Below, in pieces: positions 1-9,400 of a stretch of DNA of 64,000 nucleotides. Origin of the DNA: an uncultured Eubacteriales bacterium (GTDB lineage: Bacteria > Bacillota > Clostridia > Oscillospirales > Acutalibacteraceae). Location of the stretch: positions 62,001-126,000 of the forward strand of contig CAKVEP010000003.1 of the NCBI GenBank assembly GCA_934729465.1. Reading direction: 5' to 3'. The position numbers and the translations under genes were made by a program. Position 1 is the first letter of the stretch. Every line of letters begins with the position of its first letter. The notes beneath the pieces were generated by a model that was not told the origin of the DNA, made no database searches, and was given only the letters and a program-made list of their open reading frames with translations.

Positions 1-367
1 ATTTATAAATATTTTCTATTGGTGTTTTAGGCTTTATTGCTAAACCAACTTTTTTACCTAATGAATGAATTTTATCTATTGTTTTATTAACATCTGAATT
101 GGATTCAATGTGAAATGTTATAATATCTGCTCCGCTTTCAACAAAATTTTCTATATATTTATAAGGCTCAGATATCATTAAATGTACATCAAATGGTAAA
201 TTAGAATGTTTCCTAAGAGATTTAATTACATCAGGTCCAAATGATATATTTGGTACAAAATGTCCATCCATTACATCCATATGAACCATGTCGGCATTTT
301 TTAATTTTTTAATTTCATTTTCCATGTTAGAAAAATCACAAGCTAACATGGACGGTGATATTTTCAT
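1..367 (-). CDS. rpe: Ribulose-phosphate 3-epimerase (partial, 3' part off the window)
   Basis: Interconverts ribulose-5-phosphate and xylulose-5-phosphate in the pentose phosphate pathway, in the cytoplasm. The start codon and about 122 codons are present; the rest lies beyond base 1. The protein opens MKISPSMLACDF, followed by HMDVMDGHFVPNISFGP and FDVHLMISEP, the classic metal/phosphate-binding motifs of the family's (beta/alpha)8 barrel, and then a FHIES block. I see nothing odd in the visible half. A 96-bp gap separates it from the upstream rodA-type gene on the same strand. Confidence 0.93.
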   Translation of the reverse strand, partial: MKISPSMLACDFSNMENEIKKLKNADMVHMDVMDGHFVPNISFGPDVIKSLRKHSNLPFDVHLMISEPYKYIENFVESGADIITFHIESNSDVNKTIDKIHSLGKKVGLAIKPKTPIENIYK

Positions 368-463
368 AAAATCGCCTCTTTTATTTGAATAATTATGTTG
401 TTAATTTTAGTGATTTTTATTTGTGTTTTCGAGATGTGGGTGTTACAGGGCAAAATTCATTTT

Positions 464-1588
464 TTATTTATAGCTTTGTGCGATATTTACACTTTGAATT
501 AAACCTATTCCTATATATAAACATATAGTTGAAGAGCCTCCGGCACTAAAAAACGGCAATGTGACTCCCATCACAGGAAGCATGCTTAGGCACATTCCTA
601 AATTGAAAATCATTTGCGATGCAATTAACCCGAAAAATCCAAAACACATAAAACATCCTAAATAATCCTTAGAGTTGCTGCCCAAATGAATTACTCTCCA
701 AATTAGTGCAAATAGTAAAAAAATTATCATAAAACATCCCAAAAATCCTAATTCTTCACCTGCAACCGAAAAGATAAAGTCGCTCTCTTGGACTGGTACA
801 ATTCCATTTGCAACTCTTGGTCCATTAAACAGTCCTTTTCCGGTTAGTCCACCTGAAGCGATTGATAATTTTCCTTGAATTTGTTGAAATCCCATATTTA
901 AAGGGTCTGCCTCTGGATTGATTTGGTTAATTAGTCTTAATTTTTGATAGTCTGCCAGAACAAAATTCCATATAATCGGCAATGAAAATACGCACAAAAC
1001 AAAAGCTATAATGAAATATCTTAACTGTACTCCCGCAATGAAAGCCATACATATTGCCATACATAAAAAAATAATTGCTGCCCCGTCATCGCCTTGCATG
1101 TGGGTTAGTGCAACAGGGACAATCGCATGAAATATCAAAGCGACGATATCTTTAAATTTGAATTTTTCTCTTTGTTCTTTTATCATAGCTAAATGCTTTG
1201 AAAACGTTACCATAAATCCTATCTTCACCAATTCTGATGGTTGAAATGTTAGTCCGCCCGGAATTTTTATCCAAGCACGAGCATTCACCCCAGACGTACC
1301 TTCTACGGCTATACCAAAAAATATAGTGTAAACTATCAGCGCTACGCCCACTAAAGCAATCCATTTCCATTGATTAGCTATTTTACGATAATCTACAAAT
1401 TGTATGATAAACGCAATTACGTATCCCACTGATATTGCTATGAACTGAGTTGTAAAAAAATCAGTTCCGGTGTTCGACACGCTTTTCATTAACACTAAAC
1501 AATAAGCTGATATTGCGATAATTATAGCCCATAAAATTTTATCAGAACAGCCTATTTGCTTTACTGCGCTTTTAATTACGTTAGACAC
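464..1588 (-). CDS. rodA: RodA/FtsW/SpoVE-family peptidoglycan glycosyltransferase
   Basis: A polytopic SEDS-family membrane protein that polymerises lipid II, normally with a class B penicillin-binding protein. The 374 residues show about ten hydrophobic segments and the SEDS signatures: GVNARAWIKIPGG followed by FQPSELVKI near residues 100-120, VQESDFIFSVAGEELGF near 270, and GVTLPFFSAGGSS near the C terminus. The usual QPDLG motif reads QGDDG, a small departure. The start is GTG, preceded by a GGGGTG ribosome-binding site. The length fits RodA better than FtsW; SpoVE is a possible alternative in a spore former. No partner PBP gene is adjacent. Confidence 0.85.
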   Translation of the reverse strand: MSNVIKSAVKQIGCSDKILWAIIIAISAYCLVLMKSVSNTGTDFFTTQFIAISVGYVIAFIIQFVDYRKIANQWKWIALVGVALIVYTIFFGIAVEGTSGVNARAWIKIPGGLTFQPSELVKIGFMVTFSKHLAMIKEQREKFKFKDIVALIFHAIVPVALTHMQGDDGAAIIFLCMAICMAFIAGVQLRYFIIAFVLCVFSLPIIWNFVLADYQKLRLINQINPEADPLNMGFQQIQGKLSIASGGLTGKGLFNGPRVANGIVPVQESDFIFSVAGEELGFLGCFMIIFLLFALIWRVIHLGSNSKDYLGCFMCFGFFGLIASQMIFNLGMCLSMLPVMGVTLPFFSAGGSSTICLYIGIGLIQSVNIAQSYK

Positions 1589-1642
1589 ATTAACACCCCT
1601 TTTTAATTTGTAAAATCATTATACTATAAAAAATAAAATTAT

Positions 1643-1672
1643 AAAATCCCCAATTTGAATTTTGGGGATTTT
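1643..1672 (-). terminator. Rho-independent terminator after nrdG
   Basis: An 11-bp perfect inverted repeat (AAAATCCCCAA / TTGGGGATTTT) with an 8-nt loop lies just past the nrdG stop. On the minus strand the stem is followed by a T-rich stretch (attttatttt). Confidence 0.85.
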
Positions 1673-1679
1673 AATTGTT

Positions 1680-2189
1680 TTATATTTCGCTTTTTTCTAC
1701 TACTAGTTTTTCAGTCAATGACCTTTTCAAATCAATTACTCTTTGATTTGAAGAGCCACGAAATCTCAACTCTAAACTACGTTTTTTTAAAATAAAAGGT
1801 CCGTCAATAAGAGTATCGCAGTTCATTAATAGTTCTTTCCAATGCGGCTTTTCATCTAATTTACTTAATATATATTCCATGGTGTACCCACTATACACCA
1901 ATATATCAAGTCCTAACGTTTTAATTTTTTCGGCTAACTTACTTAAATTTTCCGCTTGTTCCAGAGGTTCTCCTCCTGAAAAAGTAACTCCGGATATCAT
2001 GCGATTATTCTTTATATTATTAAATATATTTTCTATAGATTCGTCATAACCGCCATTGTAATTGTGGGTAGCAGGATTATGACATCCTTCGCAATTGTGG
2101 GGGCAGCCCTGGACAAACACCACAAATCTTATCCCGGGACCGTCTACAATTGATTCTTCAACTATTCCTGATAATCTCAGCTTACACAT
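1680..2189 (-). CDS. nrdG: Anaerobic ribonucleotide reductase activating protein (radical SAM)
   Basis: A radical-SAM activase that installs the glycyl radical on NrdD under anaerobic conditions. It has 169 residues, normal for the family. The CxxxCxxC iron-sulfur motif is visible as CPHNCEGC near residue 29, followed by HNPATH, and the SAM-binding GGEP motif occurs in FSGGEPLEQ. The start follows AAGGTAG. It lies 25 bp downstream of nrdD on the same strand and ends at a strong terminator, so nrdD-nrdG is a two-gene operon. Confidence 0.95.
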   Translation of the reverse strand: MCKLRLSGIVEESIVDGPGIRFVVFVQGCPHNCEGCHNPATHNYNGGYDESIENIFNNIKNNRMISGVTFSGGEPLEQAENLSKLAEKIKTLGLDILVYSGYTMEYILSKLDEKPHWKELLMNCDTLIDGPFILKKRSLELRFRGSSNQRVIDLKRSLTEKLVVEKSEI

Positions 2190-2214
2190 AATACTACCTT
2201 TTCTAATTTTAAAA

Positions 2215-4560
2215 TTAATTTTTATTACTACTGCCTAGCGAGTGCTTTACTCTGCAACTTTCTTCCGCACGTTTAGCATTATTAAATCTGTCAAGCGTTC
2301 CAACGAGATATCCCGTAATTCGGCGAATCCTTTCAAACTTTGGACCGTTGTCATTTTCTGTTCTTCCGCATTTTGGACAGCTATCTCCAATAATTCCTGT
2401 GTATCCGCATATAGGGTCTCTATCCACAGGGTGATTTATTGAGCCGTAACCTATTCCGGCTTCTTTCATACAGCGAATTATTTGTTCGAATGCCTCAATA
2501 TTTTGAGTTGGGTCTCCGTCTAATTCTATATATGAAATATGCCCTCCGTTAGTTAGCTCATGATAAGGAGCTTCGATGTGAATTTTATCCCAAGCCGATA
2601 TATTGTAATAAACAGGAACATGGAAAGAGTTAGTATAAAAATCTCTATCTGTTACACCCGGGATTTTGCCAAATCTTTTAGCATCCATTCTAACAAATCT
2701 TCCCGACAATCCCTCGGCAGGGGTTGCTATTAAAGAGAAATTCAAACCATATTTCTCTGTTGCTTCATCCATGCGCTTTCTCATATGAGAGATTATTTCT
2801 AAGCCTAGTTTTTGAGCCTCTTTACTTTCACCGTGATGTGCACCGACTAAAGCTTTCAAACACTCTGCAAGACCTATAAAGCCGGCAGTTAAAGTTCCGT
2901 GTTTAAGTACTTCTCTGACCTCGTCCTCTTCAGACAATTTTTCTGAATCTATCCATATTCCTTGTCCCATCAAGAAAGGAAAGTTCTTAACACGTTTTTG
3001 GCACTGCAATTCAAATCTACATAAAAGTTGGTCTATTACCAAATCAATTTTTTCGTCAAGCATTTTATAGAACAATTCAATATTTTTGTTGCTCAGTATT
3101 GCAAGGCGGGGAAGGTTAATAGAAGTAAAACTAAGGTTTCCTCTTCCGTTTACAATTTCTTTACTAGGGTCGTAACTATTTGCCATAACACGAGTTCTAC
3201 ATCCCATGTAAGCAACCTCTGTCTCAGGACGTCCTTTAACATAATACTGTAAATTAAATGGAGCATCTATAAAAGCAAAGTTAGGGAACAGTCTCTTAGC
3301 GCTAACCCTACAAGCTAATTTAAATAAATCGTAATTCGGGTCTTCTTTATTATAGTTAATTCCTTCCTTGATTTTAAATATTTGAACAGGGAAGATAGGG
3401 GTTTCAGAATTTCCAAGACCTTTTTCAGTTGCCAACAATAGCTGTTTCATTACCAAACGACCTTCTGGAGAAGTGTCTGTCCCGTAGTTTATCGAGCTAA
3501 ACGGAACTTGAGCACCAGCTCTTGAGTGCATCGTATTTAAATTATGAATAAATGCTTCCATGGCTTGATATGTTGTTCTTTCGGTTTCAGCTAGAGCATG
3601 TTCATACACAAACTTTTGAATTTTATCAGTAAGCTCTTTACCTACTAAATTTGATAAAATTTCAAGTTCAGCTTTAGAATATTCTTGGTTCATTTTCAAA
3701 CTAGGTTTTATCCCGTTACAAGTTTCAGTTGCTTGTTCAACGATTTCTTTTGATAATTCCACAGCTTTTTGACAATCAATATTAGATAGTAACTCCAAAG
3801 CTCTTGAGAGATTTTGTTTATAAACTTTCAAAAATGTTTTAGCAACACCTTTGCCCATAGCGTAATCAAAATTAGGAATACTTTGACCACCGTGTTGGTC
3901 ATTTTGATTAGCTTGTATTGCAATACAGGCTAGGGCAGAGTAGCTCATAATATCATTAGGCTCTCTTAAGTATCCGTGACCAGTAGAAAATCCCTTTGTG
4001 AATAGTCTGTCAATATCAATCTGACAGCAAGTAGTTGTTAAAGTTAGAAAATCCAAGTCATGTATGTGAATGTCACCGTTTGCATGAGCCTTAGAGTGTT
4101 CAGGCTTTAAAATATACATTTCATAAAATTGTTTTGCGCCTTCCGAACCGTATTTAAGCATGGTTCCCATGGCAGTGTCGCCGTCTATGTTTGCGTTTTC
4201 ACGCTTCACGTCATTGTCTTTAGCCAGTTTAAAGGTAAGACCTTCATATATTTTCATAAGTTTAGTGTTCATTTCTCTAACACGTGTACGCTCAGCTCTA
4301 TGAAGTATGTATTCTTTAGCGGTTTTAGCATGTCCGTTTTCTATCAAGAATTTTTCAACCACATCTTGAACTTGTTCTACAGTAGGCTGAGTATCTTTAA
4401 ATTCATATTCCAGGTGAGATACGATTTCATCAGCTAAATTGTCTGATATTTTTTTATCGTTTCCTCCAACACGTTTTGCAGCTAAATATATAGCGTTAGC
4501 AATTTTATTTTTGTCAAACGCAACGACACGACCGTCTCTTTTAACGATATTCTTTATCAT
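2215..4560 (-). CDS. nrdD: Anaerobic ribonucleoside-triphosphate reductase (class III)
   Basis: Reduces ribonucleoside triphosphates to deoxynucleotides using a glycyl radical, the strictly anaerobic route to DNA precursors. It has 781 residues. An N-terminal ATP-cone (about 2-95, beginning IKNIVKRDGRVVAFD) precedes the large catalytic domain. The glycyl-radical motif RRITGYL lies near the C terminus, with the radical glycine at about residue 750. Just before it is a zinc-ribbon-like stretch (CGYTG...CPKCGR) in which the first cysteine of the E. coli-type CxxC pair is replaced. No aerobic reductase is visible in the window. A near-perfect palindrome upstream suggests NrdR control. Confidence 0.97.
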   Translation of the reverse strand: MIKNIVKRDGRVVAFDKNKIANAIYLAAKRVGGNDKKISDNLADEIVSHLEYEFKDTQPTVEQVQDVVEKFLIENGHAKTAKEYILHRAERTRVREMNTKLMKIYEGLTFKLAKDNDVKRENANIDGDTAMGTMLKYGSEGAKQFYEMYILKPEHSKAHANGDIHIHDLDFLTLTTTCCQIDIDRLFTKGFSTGHGYLREPNDIMSYSALACIAIQANQNDQHGGQSIPNFDYAMGKGVAKTFLKVYKQNLSRALELLSNIDCQKAVELSKEIVEQATETCNGIKPSLKMNQEYSKAELEILSNLVGKELTDKIQKFVYEHALAETERTTYQAMEAFIHNLNTMHSRAGAQVPFSSINYGTDTSPEGRLVMKQLLLATEKGLGNSETPIFPVQIFKIKEGINYNKEDPNYDLFKLACRVSAKRLFPNFAFIDAPFNLQYYVKGRPETEVAYMGCRTRVMANSYDPSKEIVNGRGNLSFTSINLPRLAILSNKNIELFYKMLDEKIDLVIDQLLCRFELQCQKRVKNFPFLMGQGIWIDSEKLSEEDEVREVLKHGTLTAGFIGLAECLKALVGAHHGESKEAQKLGLEIISHMRKRMDEATEKYGLNFSLIATPAEGLSGRFVRMDAKRFGKIPGVTDRDFYTNSFHVPVYYNISAWDKIHIEAPYHELTNGGHISYIELDGDPTQNIEAFEQIIRCMKEAGIGYGSINHPVDRDPICGYTGIIGDSCPKCGRTENDNGPKFERIRRITGYLVGTLDRFNNAKRAEESCRVKHSLGSSNKN

Positions 4561-4605
4561 TTTAACCGTACTCCATTCATAGTTTTTATAGTGTGTTCAT
4601 ATTTA

Positions 4606-4631
4606 TCGCTACGCTATATATAGCGTAGCGA
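4606..4631 (-). promoter_or_regulatory. Candidate NrdR box upstream of nrdD
   Basis: A perfect 26-bp palindrome centred between 4618 and 4619. Its inner 16 bp (acgctatatatagcgt) keep the conserved CtATATaTaG core of NrdR operators. A weaker half-match with core ATATATAG (about 4655-4670) lies 44 bp away, roughly four helical turns, as expected if paired boxes are used. It lies 46 bp upstream of the nrdD start codon. Confidence 0.7.
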
Positions 4632-4713
4632 ACTCCTTTATAAATAGAGTTTACTCCACATATATAGATAAGTCAATACACAATAAAAATTTTAGTACAC
4701 CACAACAAAAACA

Positions 4714-5271
4714 CTAATGATATGTAAATTTATTTCTACTCAAGAATTTTTCTATAACACGAAAAATGTATACAGATAACACAGAGTTAACAATTATCTT
4801 TATTATATTAAAAGGAATTATCACGCTTAGCATAAATTCATCTAAATTTGCTTTAGGAATGCCCCAAAAATATACCCAAAATACATAGTTTAGAGGAATT
4901 TTTATGATTAAGCACGCAAAAATACTCAAAATAATAGTAAGCGTTGTTCTGACAATATTTTTTGGCTTATTATAAAGGTAGCCCAAAAACAATACATTTA
5001 TTGCTGACGTCATTCGAATTACAAACCCAACAATACCAGCAGAACTAAACAGTATGGAACGTAATGTGCAAACGCATAGCAAAATAGATAGCCCAGTCTG
5101 AGGACCCAACAGCATTGTTGCAACGAACACAGGTACATCTGAAATATCAAATTTTAAATAGGGCGTTGCAGGAATAACAGGAAATTTTATAAAGAAAGCT
5201 AAAATAAGAGAAATTACAGTAAACATAGAACCGTAAACAATTTTTTGCACAGCAGAAATTTTTATTTGCAT
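4714..5271 (-). CDS. ECF transporter substrate-binding (S) component, RibU-like
   Basis: An integral-membrane vitamin-capture subunit that would work with a shared EcfA/A'/T energising module, which is not in the window. It has about 185 residues with five or six hydrophobic segments. The stretch PYLKFDISDVPVFVATMLLG closely follows the riboflavin-transporter (RibU) family pattern, so riboflavin is the best guess, though related S components share it. The start is uncertain: GGAGG lies only two bases before the chosen ATG, and an in-frame TTG sits at 5280. No FMN riboswitch fits in the 74-bp upstream gap, which instead holds a long perfect hairpin. Confidence 0.75.
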   Translation of the reverse strand: MQIKISAVQKIVYGSMFTVISLILAFFIKFPVIPATPYLKFDISDVPVFVATMLLGPQTGLSILLCVCTLRSILFSSAGIVGFVIRMTSAINVLFLGYLYNKPKNIVRTTLTIILSIFACLIIKIPLNYVFWVYFWGIPKANLDEFMLSVIIPFNIIKIIVNSVLSVYIFRVIEKFLSRNKFTYH

Positions 5272-5295
5272 CGCCTCCAATCAAACTACAGTTAT

Positions 5296-5333
5296 TCCCA
5301 ATTATACAAAATGAATATTTTGTATAATTGGGA
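5296..5333. terminator. Perfect 17-bp hairpin between pfkA and the ECF gene
   Basis: The 17-bp arms (5296-5312 and 5317-5333) are perfectly complementary around a 4-base GAAT loop. It lies 22 bp past the pfkA stop, so termination of pfkA is the natural reading. However, no U-tract follows on the minus strand, so an operator or mRNA-stability role in front of the ECF gene is also possible. Confidence 0.6.
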
Positions 5334-5354
5334 GACCGTTTAAATAAAGTTAAT

Positions 5355-6323
5355 CTAAATTGATATTTTTAAAGCTTCATTATAAAGACCCATATTAAAT
5401 ATCCTTTTCATGTTTAATCCTTGCTCAATGTCGTAGTCAACTATTTTATCATTTTTAGTTGCAACAATACGGTTTCCTATACTTTTAGAAAATATTTCTA
5501 TAGCTCTGCAGCCCATCATACTTGCCACAACTCTGTCTCTAAGCGTTGGAGAGCCGCCTCTTTGAACGTGCCCTAAAATAGTTGCTCTTGATTCTATTCC
5601 GGTACGCATTTCTATTTCAGAGGTTATTTCGTTTATTTTTCCAAGACCTTCTGCAACTATTATAATAAAATGTTTTTTACCGATTTTTTGGGTAAACTTT
5701 ATTCTTTCAATAACGTCAACATCGAAATCATAGTCCACTTCAGGAATTAATATAGCTGTTGCCCCAACGGCAATTCCGGTATGAACGGCAATGTCACCGC
5801 AACGTCTGCCCATAACTTCAACAACACTGCATCTTTCATGAGATTGAGCCGTATCTCTAATTCGGTCAACCATTTCCATGGCTGTGTTCATAGCAGTGTC
5901 GAATCCGATTGTGTATTCACTGCAAGAAACATCGTTATCAATCGTACACGGTATACAAACGCACGGTATACCAGCTTTGCTTAGTTCATAAGCACCGTTA
6001 AAAGAACCGTCTCCGCCAACTACTATTACCCCGTTTATTCCTATATCTTTGCATACTTCAACAGCCTTTGATACTCCCTGTTCTGTTCTAAATTCAGGAC
6101 TTCTGGCAGTATAAAGAATCGTGCCGCCCCTGTGAATTATATCTGAAACGCTTCTAAGATTCATTTCAAACATATCGCCGTTTATAAGACCATTGAAACC
6201 TCTTCTTACCCCTAAAATTCGCATTCCTTGCGCAATTCCTGCTCTGACTACAGACCTTATAACGGCATTCATACCAGGAGCATCTCCACCGCTTGTCAAA
6301 ATAGCTATACATTTATCATTCAA
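5355..6323 (-). CDS. pfkA: ATP-dependent 6-phosphofructokinase
   Basis: Phosphorylates fructose-6-phosphate in glycolysis. From the TTG start at 6323 it is 322 residues, normal for bacterial PfkA. An in-frame upstream GTG at 6347 would add eight residues, but the GGAGG ribosome site lies between them and favours the TTG, giving the usual LNDKCIAILTSGGDAPGMNA opening. Visible motifs are the ATP loop GGDGS, catalytic CTIDND, the substrate-binding EVMGRRCGD, and RATILGHVQRGGSP. It lies 94 bp downstream of dnaE on the same strand. A dnaE-pfkA neighbourhood is common in Firmicutes. Confidence 0.95.
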   Translation of the reverse strand: MNDKCIAILTSGGDAPGMNAVIRSVVRAGIAQGMRILGVRRGFNGLINGDMFEMNLRSVSDIIHRGGTILYTARSPEFRTEQGVSKAVEVCKDIGINGVIVVGGDGSFNGAYELSKAGIPCVCIPCTIDNDVSCSEYTIGFDTAMNTAMEMVDRIRDTAQSHERCSVVEVMGRRCGDIAVHTGIAVGATAILIPEVDYDFDVDVIERIKFTQKIGKKHFIIIVAEGLGKINEITSEIEMRTGIESRATILGHVQRGGSPTLRDRVVASMMGCRAIEIFSKSIGNRIVATKNDKIVDYDIEQGLNMKRIFNMGLYNEALKISI

Positions 6324-6417
6324 CAGAGCACACCTCCAACAAAACACACCTTAATATTTATTTTATATCACCATCGAGTGTTAACTATTATATTACCTAT
6401 AATATTATATTATACTA

Positions 6418-9400
6418 TCATTTGACAACCACATTTTTTTCGCCTATCCTATGCTTCAGTTCTTTTACTAACACATCGTTTAGCGACACCCACATACTTT
6501 TAGGCGACAACGTTAATTTATTCATATCTTCAAAAAACACATAAACGGGAGTACTGCCTTCAAAGATACTCAAAAGTAATGTTAGTATTTGATATTCCTT
6601 GCAATCTTTATTTTTTATTTTAACGTAAAGACCGCTTCTATTATTACTATTATTACTTTCGCTTTGCTTTTTTATTCCATCGTCTAAAACACCGTCTGGC
6701 AAAACAGCTTGGTTACATATAATTTTAATGTCGTTCCCCTCTTCGGATTTTATGTATCCGCAGAGCTTAATAACATTACCTTCTTTAATGTAGTTAGAAC
6801 AGCAAGACAATGTTTTCGGAAATAAAACTACGTCTATAATTCCCGATAAATCTTCTAATTTTACAAACGCCATCATAGCGTTATTTTTAGTTGCTTTAAC
6901 ATTAACAGAAGAAATTACCCCCATTAATTTAACCTTAGTTTTATCGCAATATTTATTTCTGTTTTCATCATTTATTATATCTGAAATACTATCGAAATTA
7001 TCCGTCTTTAAAGCATCGCCATAATTTAGCATCGGATGTCCCGAAACATAAATTCTAATAATATCTTTTTCCATAGCCAAGAGCTGTTCCATATCAAATT
7101 CCGGGATATCGGGATATATAACATCGTTTGAGGGTTTACTTAAAGAATTTGAATCAAAGAAACCTATTTGTCCTTCTATATTACGTTTTTTATCTGTGGA
7201 TAAATCGTTTATAATCTTGTCCATCACGCTTAGCATTTGTCTGCGATTCACGCCAAAACCATCTGCAGCTCCACTTTTTACGACATTTTCAAGCATTTTT
7301 TTGTTTAAGTCTTTTCCGTAAATTCTTTTGCAAAAATCATAAAACGATGTAAACTTTCCAAACTTTCGTCTTTCGGCAATAATGGTATCTATAAGATTGT
7401 CAGACATCCCTTTTATAGCGCCTAACCCAAATCTTATTTTCCCATTAACCACCGTAAACGTTTTATTACTCTCATTAACGCTAGGCGATAAAACTTCTAT
7501 TCCTAATTTTCTGCACTCCGATATATACCCAACCATTTTATCGCTATAGTTTAACACGCTTGTGAGCAATGCCGCCATATACTCACACGGATACTTATTT
7601 TTTAGCCATGCAGTCTGATAAGATATCAAAGCATAAGCTGCAGCGTGAGATTTATTAAACGCATAAGAAGCAAAGCTTTCCATCTGAGAATATATATCTT
7701 CAGCAATATCTTTAGAAATTCCTCGTCTAACGCAGCCGTCTACCAAAACATTCCCTTCATCATCTAAAAGACCATTTATAAAGACGTCTTTTTCACTTTG
7801 CATAACGTCTTTTTTCTTCTTAGCCATAGCTCTTCTAACAATATCCGCTCTTCCTAAAGAGTAACCCGCAAGCTCCCTGAATATACGCATAACCTGTTCT
7901 TGATACACTATACAGCCATATGTAACATCTAAAATCTTAGATAGAAGTGGGTATTTGTATTTTATCGCATTAGGGCTGTGTCTGTTTTGTATGTAAGCAG
8001 ATATCGAATCCATTGGACCAGGGCGATATAGTGATATAACAGCAATTAAATCCTCGATAGTTTCCGGCTTTAGCTGACAAAGCACATTCTTTATACCAGC
8101 AGATTCAAATTGAAAAACACCGTCTGTTTCCCCTCTTGAAATCATATTAAACACATTTTTATCATTTTCACCGACATTATCAATACTAAAATCCGGTTTA
8201 CTTTTTCTTATCATATTTTGAGCATCGTTTATAACGGTGAGAGTACGAAGACCTAAAAAGTCCATTTTCAAAAGACCTAGCTCTTCTAAAGTTGTCATGG
8301 TGTATTGAGTTACAATCACATCATCATTTTTAGCTAAAGGTACATAAACATCAACAGGTTCTCGTGTTATAACAACGCCCGCCGCGTGTGTTGATGAATG
8401 TCTTGGCATACCTTCAAGTTTTTTAGCCATATCTATAAATTTACGTATTTTTTCATCATTTTCGTATAGGGAGCGCAACTCTTTTGATTTGTTCAGCGCT
8501 TTATCTATCGTAATACCTATTTCTGAGGGTATTAACTTAGAGATAGTGTCTGTGGTTGCATAGGGAATTGCCATTGCCCTACCAACGTCTTTAATAGCGG
8601 CTTTAGCAGCCATTGTTCCGAAAGTTACTATCTGTGAAACATGGTCAGCTCCGTATTTTTCAATAACATAGTCTATTACTTCTTGCCTTCTTTCATAGCA
8701 AAAATCTATGTCGAAATCAGGCATACTTACTCTTTCCGGATTTAAAAATCTCTCAAACAGTAAATTATATTTAATAGGGTCTATTCCGGTTATACCTATA
8801 CAATACGCTGCAATACTTCCTGCTCCGGAGCCTCTTCCGGGTCCAACGGGAATCTTGCAAGATTTTGCATAATTTACAAAGTCTTGCACAATCAAATAGT
8901 AATCAACATAGCCCATTTTATTTATCATATTAAGCTCGTATTCAAGCCGCTCTACCAACGCTTTGTCAGGATTTTCTCCATAATGTTTATAAAACCCTTC
9001 ATAACATTTTTCTTTAAAGTAGTCGAAATGATTTTGACCATTCGGCACATCAAAATGTGGAAGTTTAGTATCGCCAAATTGAATGTCAACATTACACATC
9101 TCTGCAATTTTAGAAGTGTTATAAACGGCTTCAGGACAATCCTTAAACAACTCTAGCATCTCTTCTTCGGACTTTAAATAAAATTGGTCGGAGGAAAATT
9201 CAAAAGTATTTTCTTCCTCTATAGTATGATTAGTCTGAATACAGAGCAAAATTTTATGCATATAAACATCTTCATGATTTATGTAATGACAATCATTCGT
9301 TGCAACAACAGGAATACCTGTTTCTTTAGAAAGTCTTATTATAGAAGGGTTTATATGGCGTTGTTCCGGAATTGCGTGGTCTTGAATTTCTAAATAAAAA

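Noticed and set aside
5272..5354. FMN riboswitch before the RibU-like gene
   Set aside because: The gap is only about 80 bp, is filled by a simple hairpin, and has none of the conserved FMN-aptamer segments.
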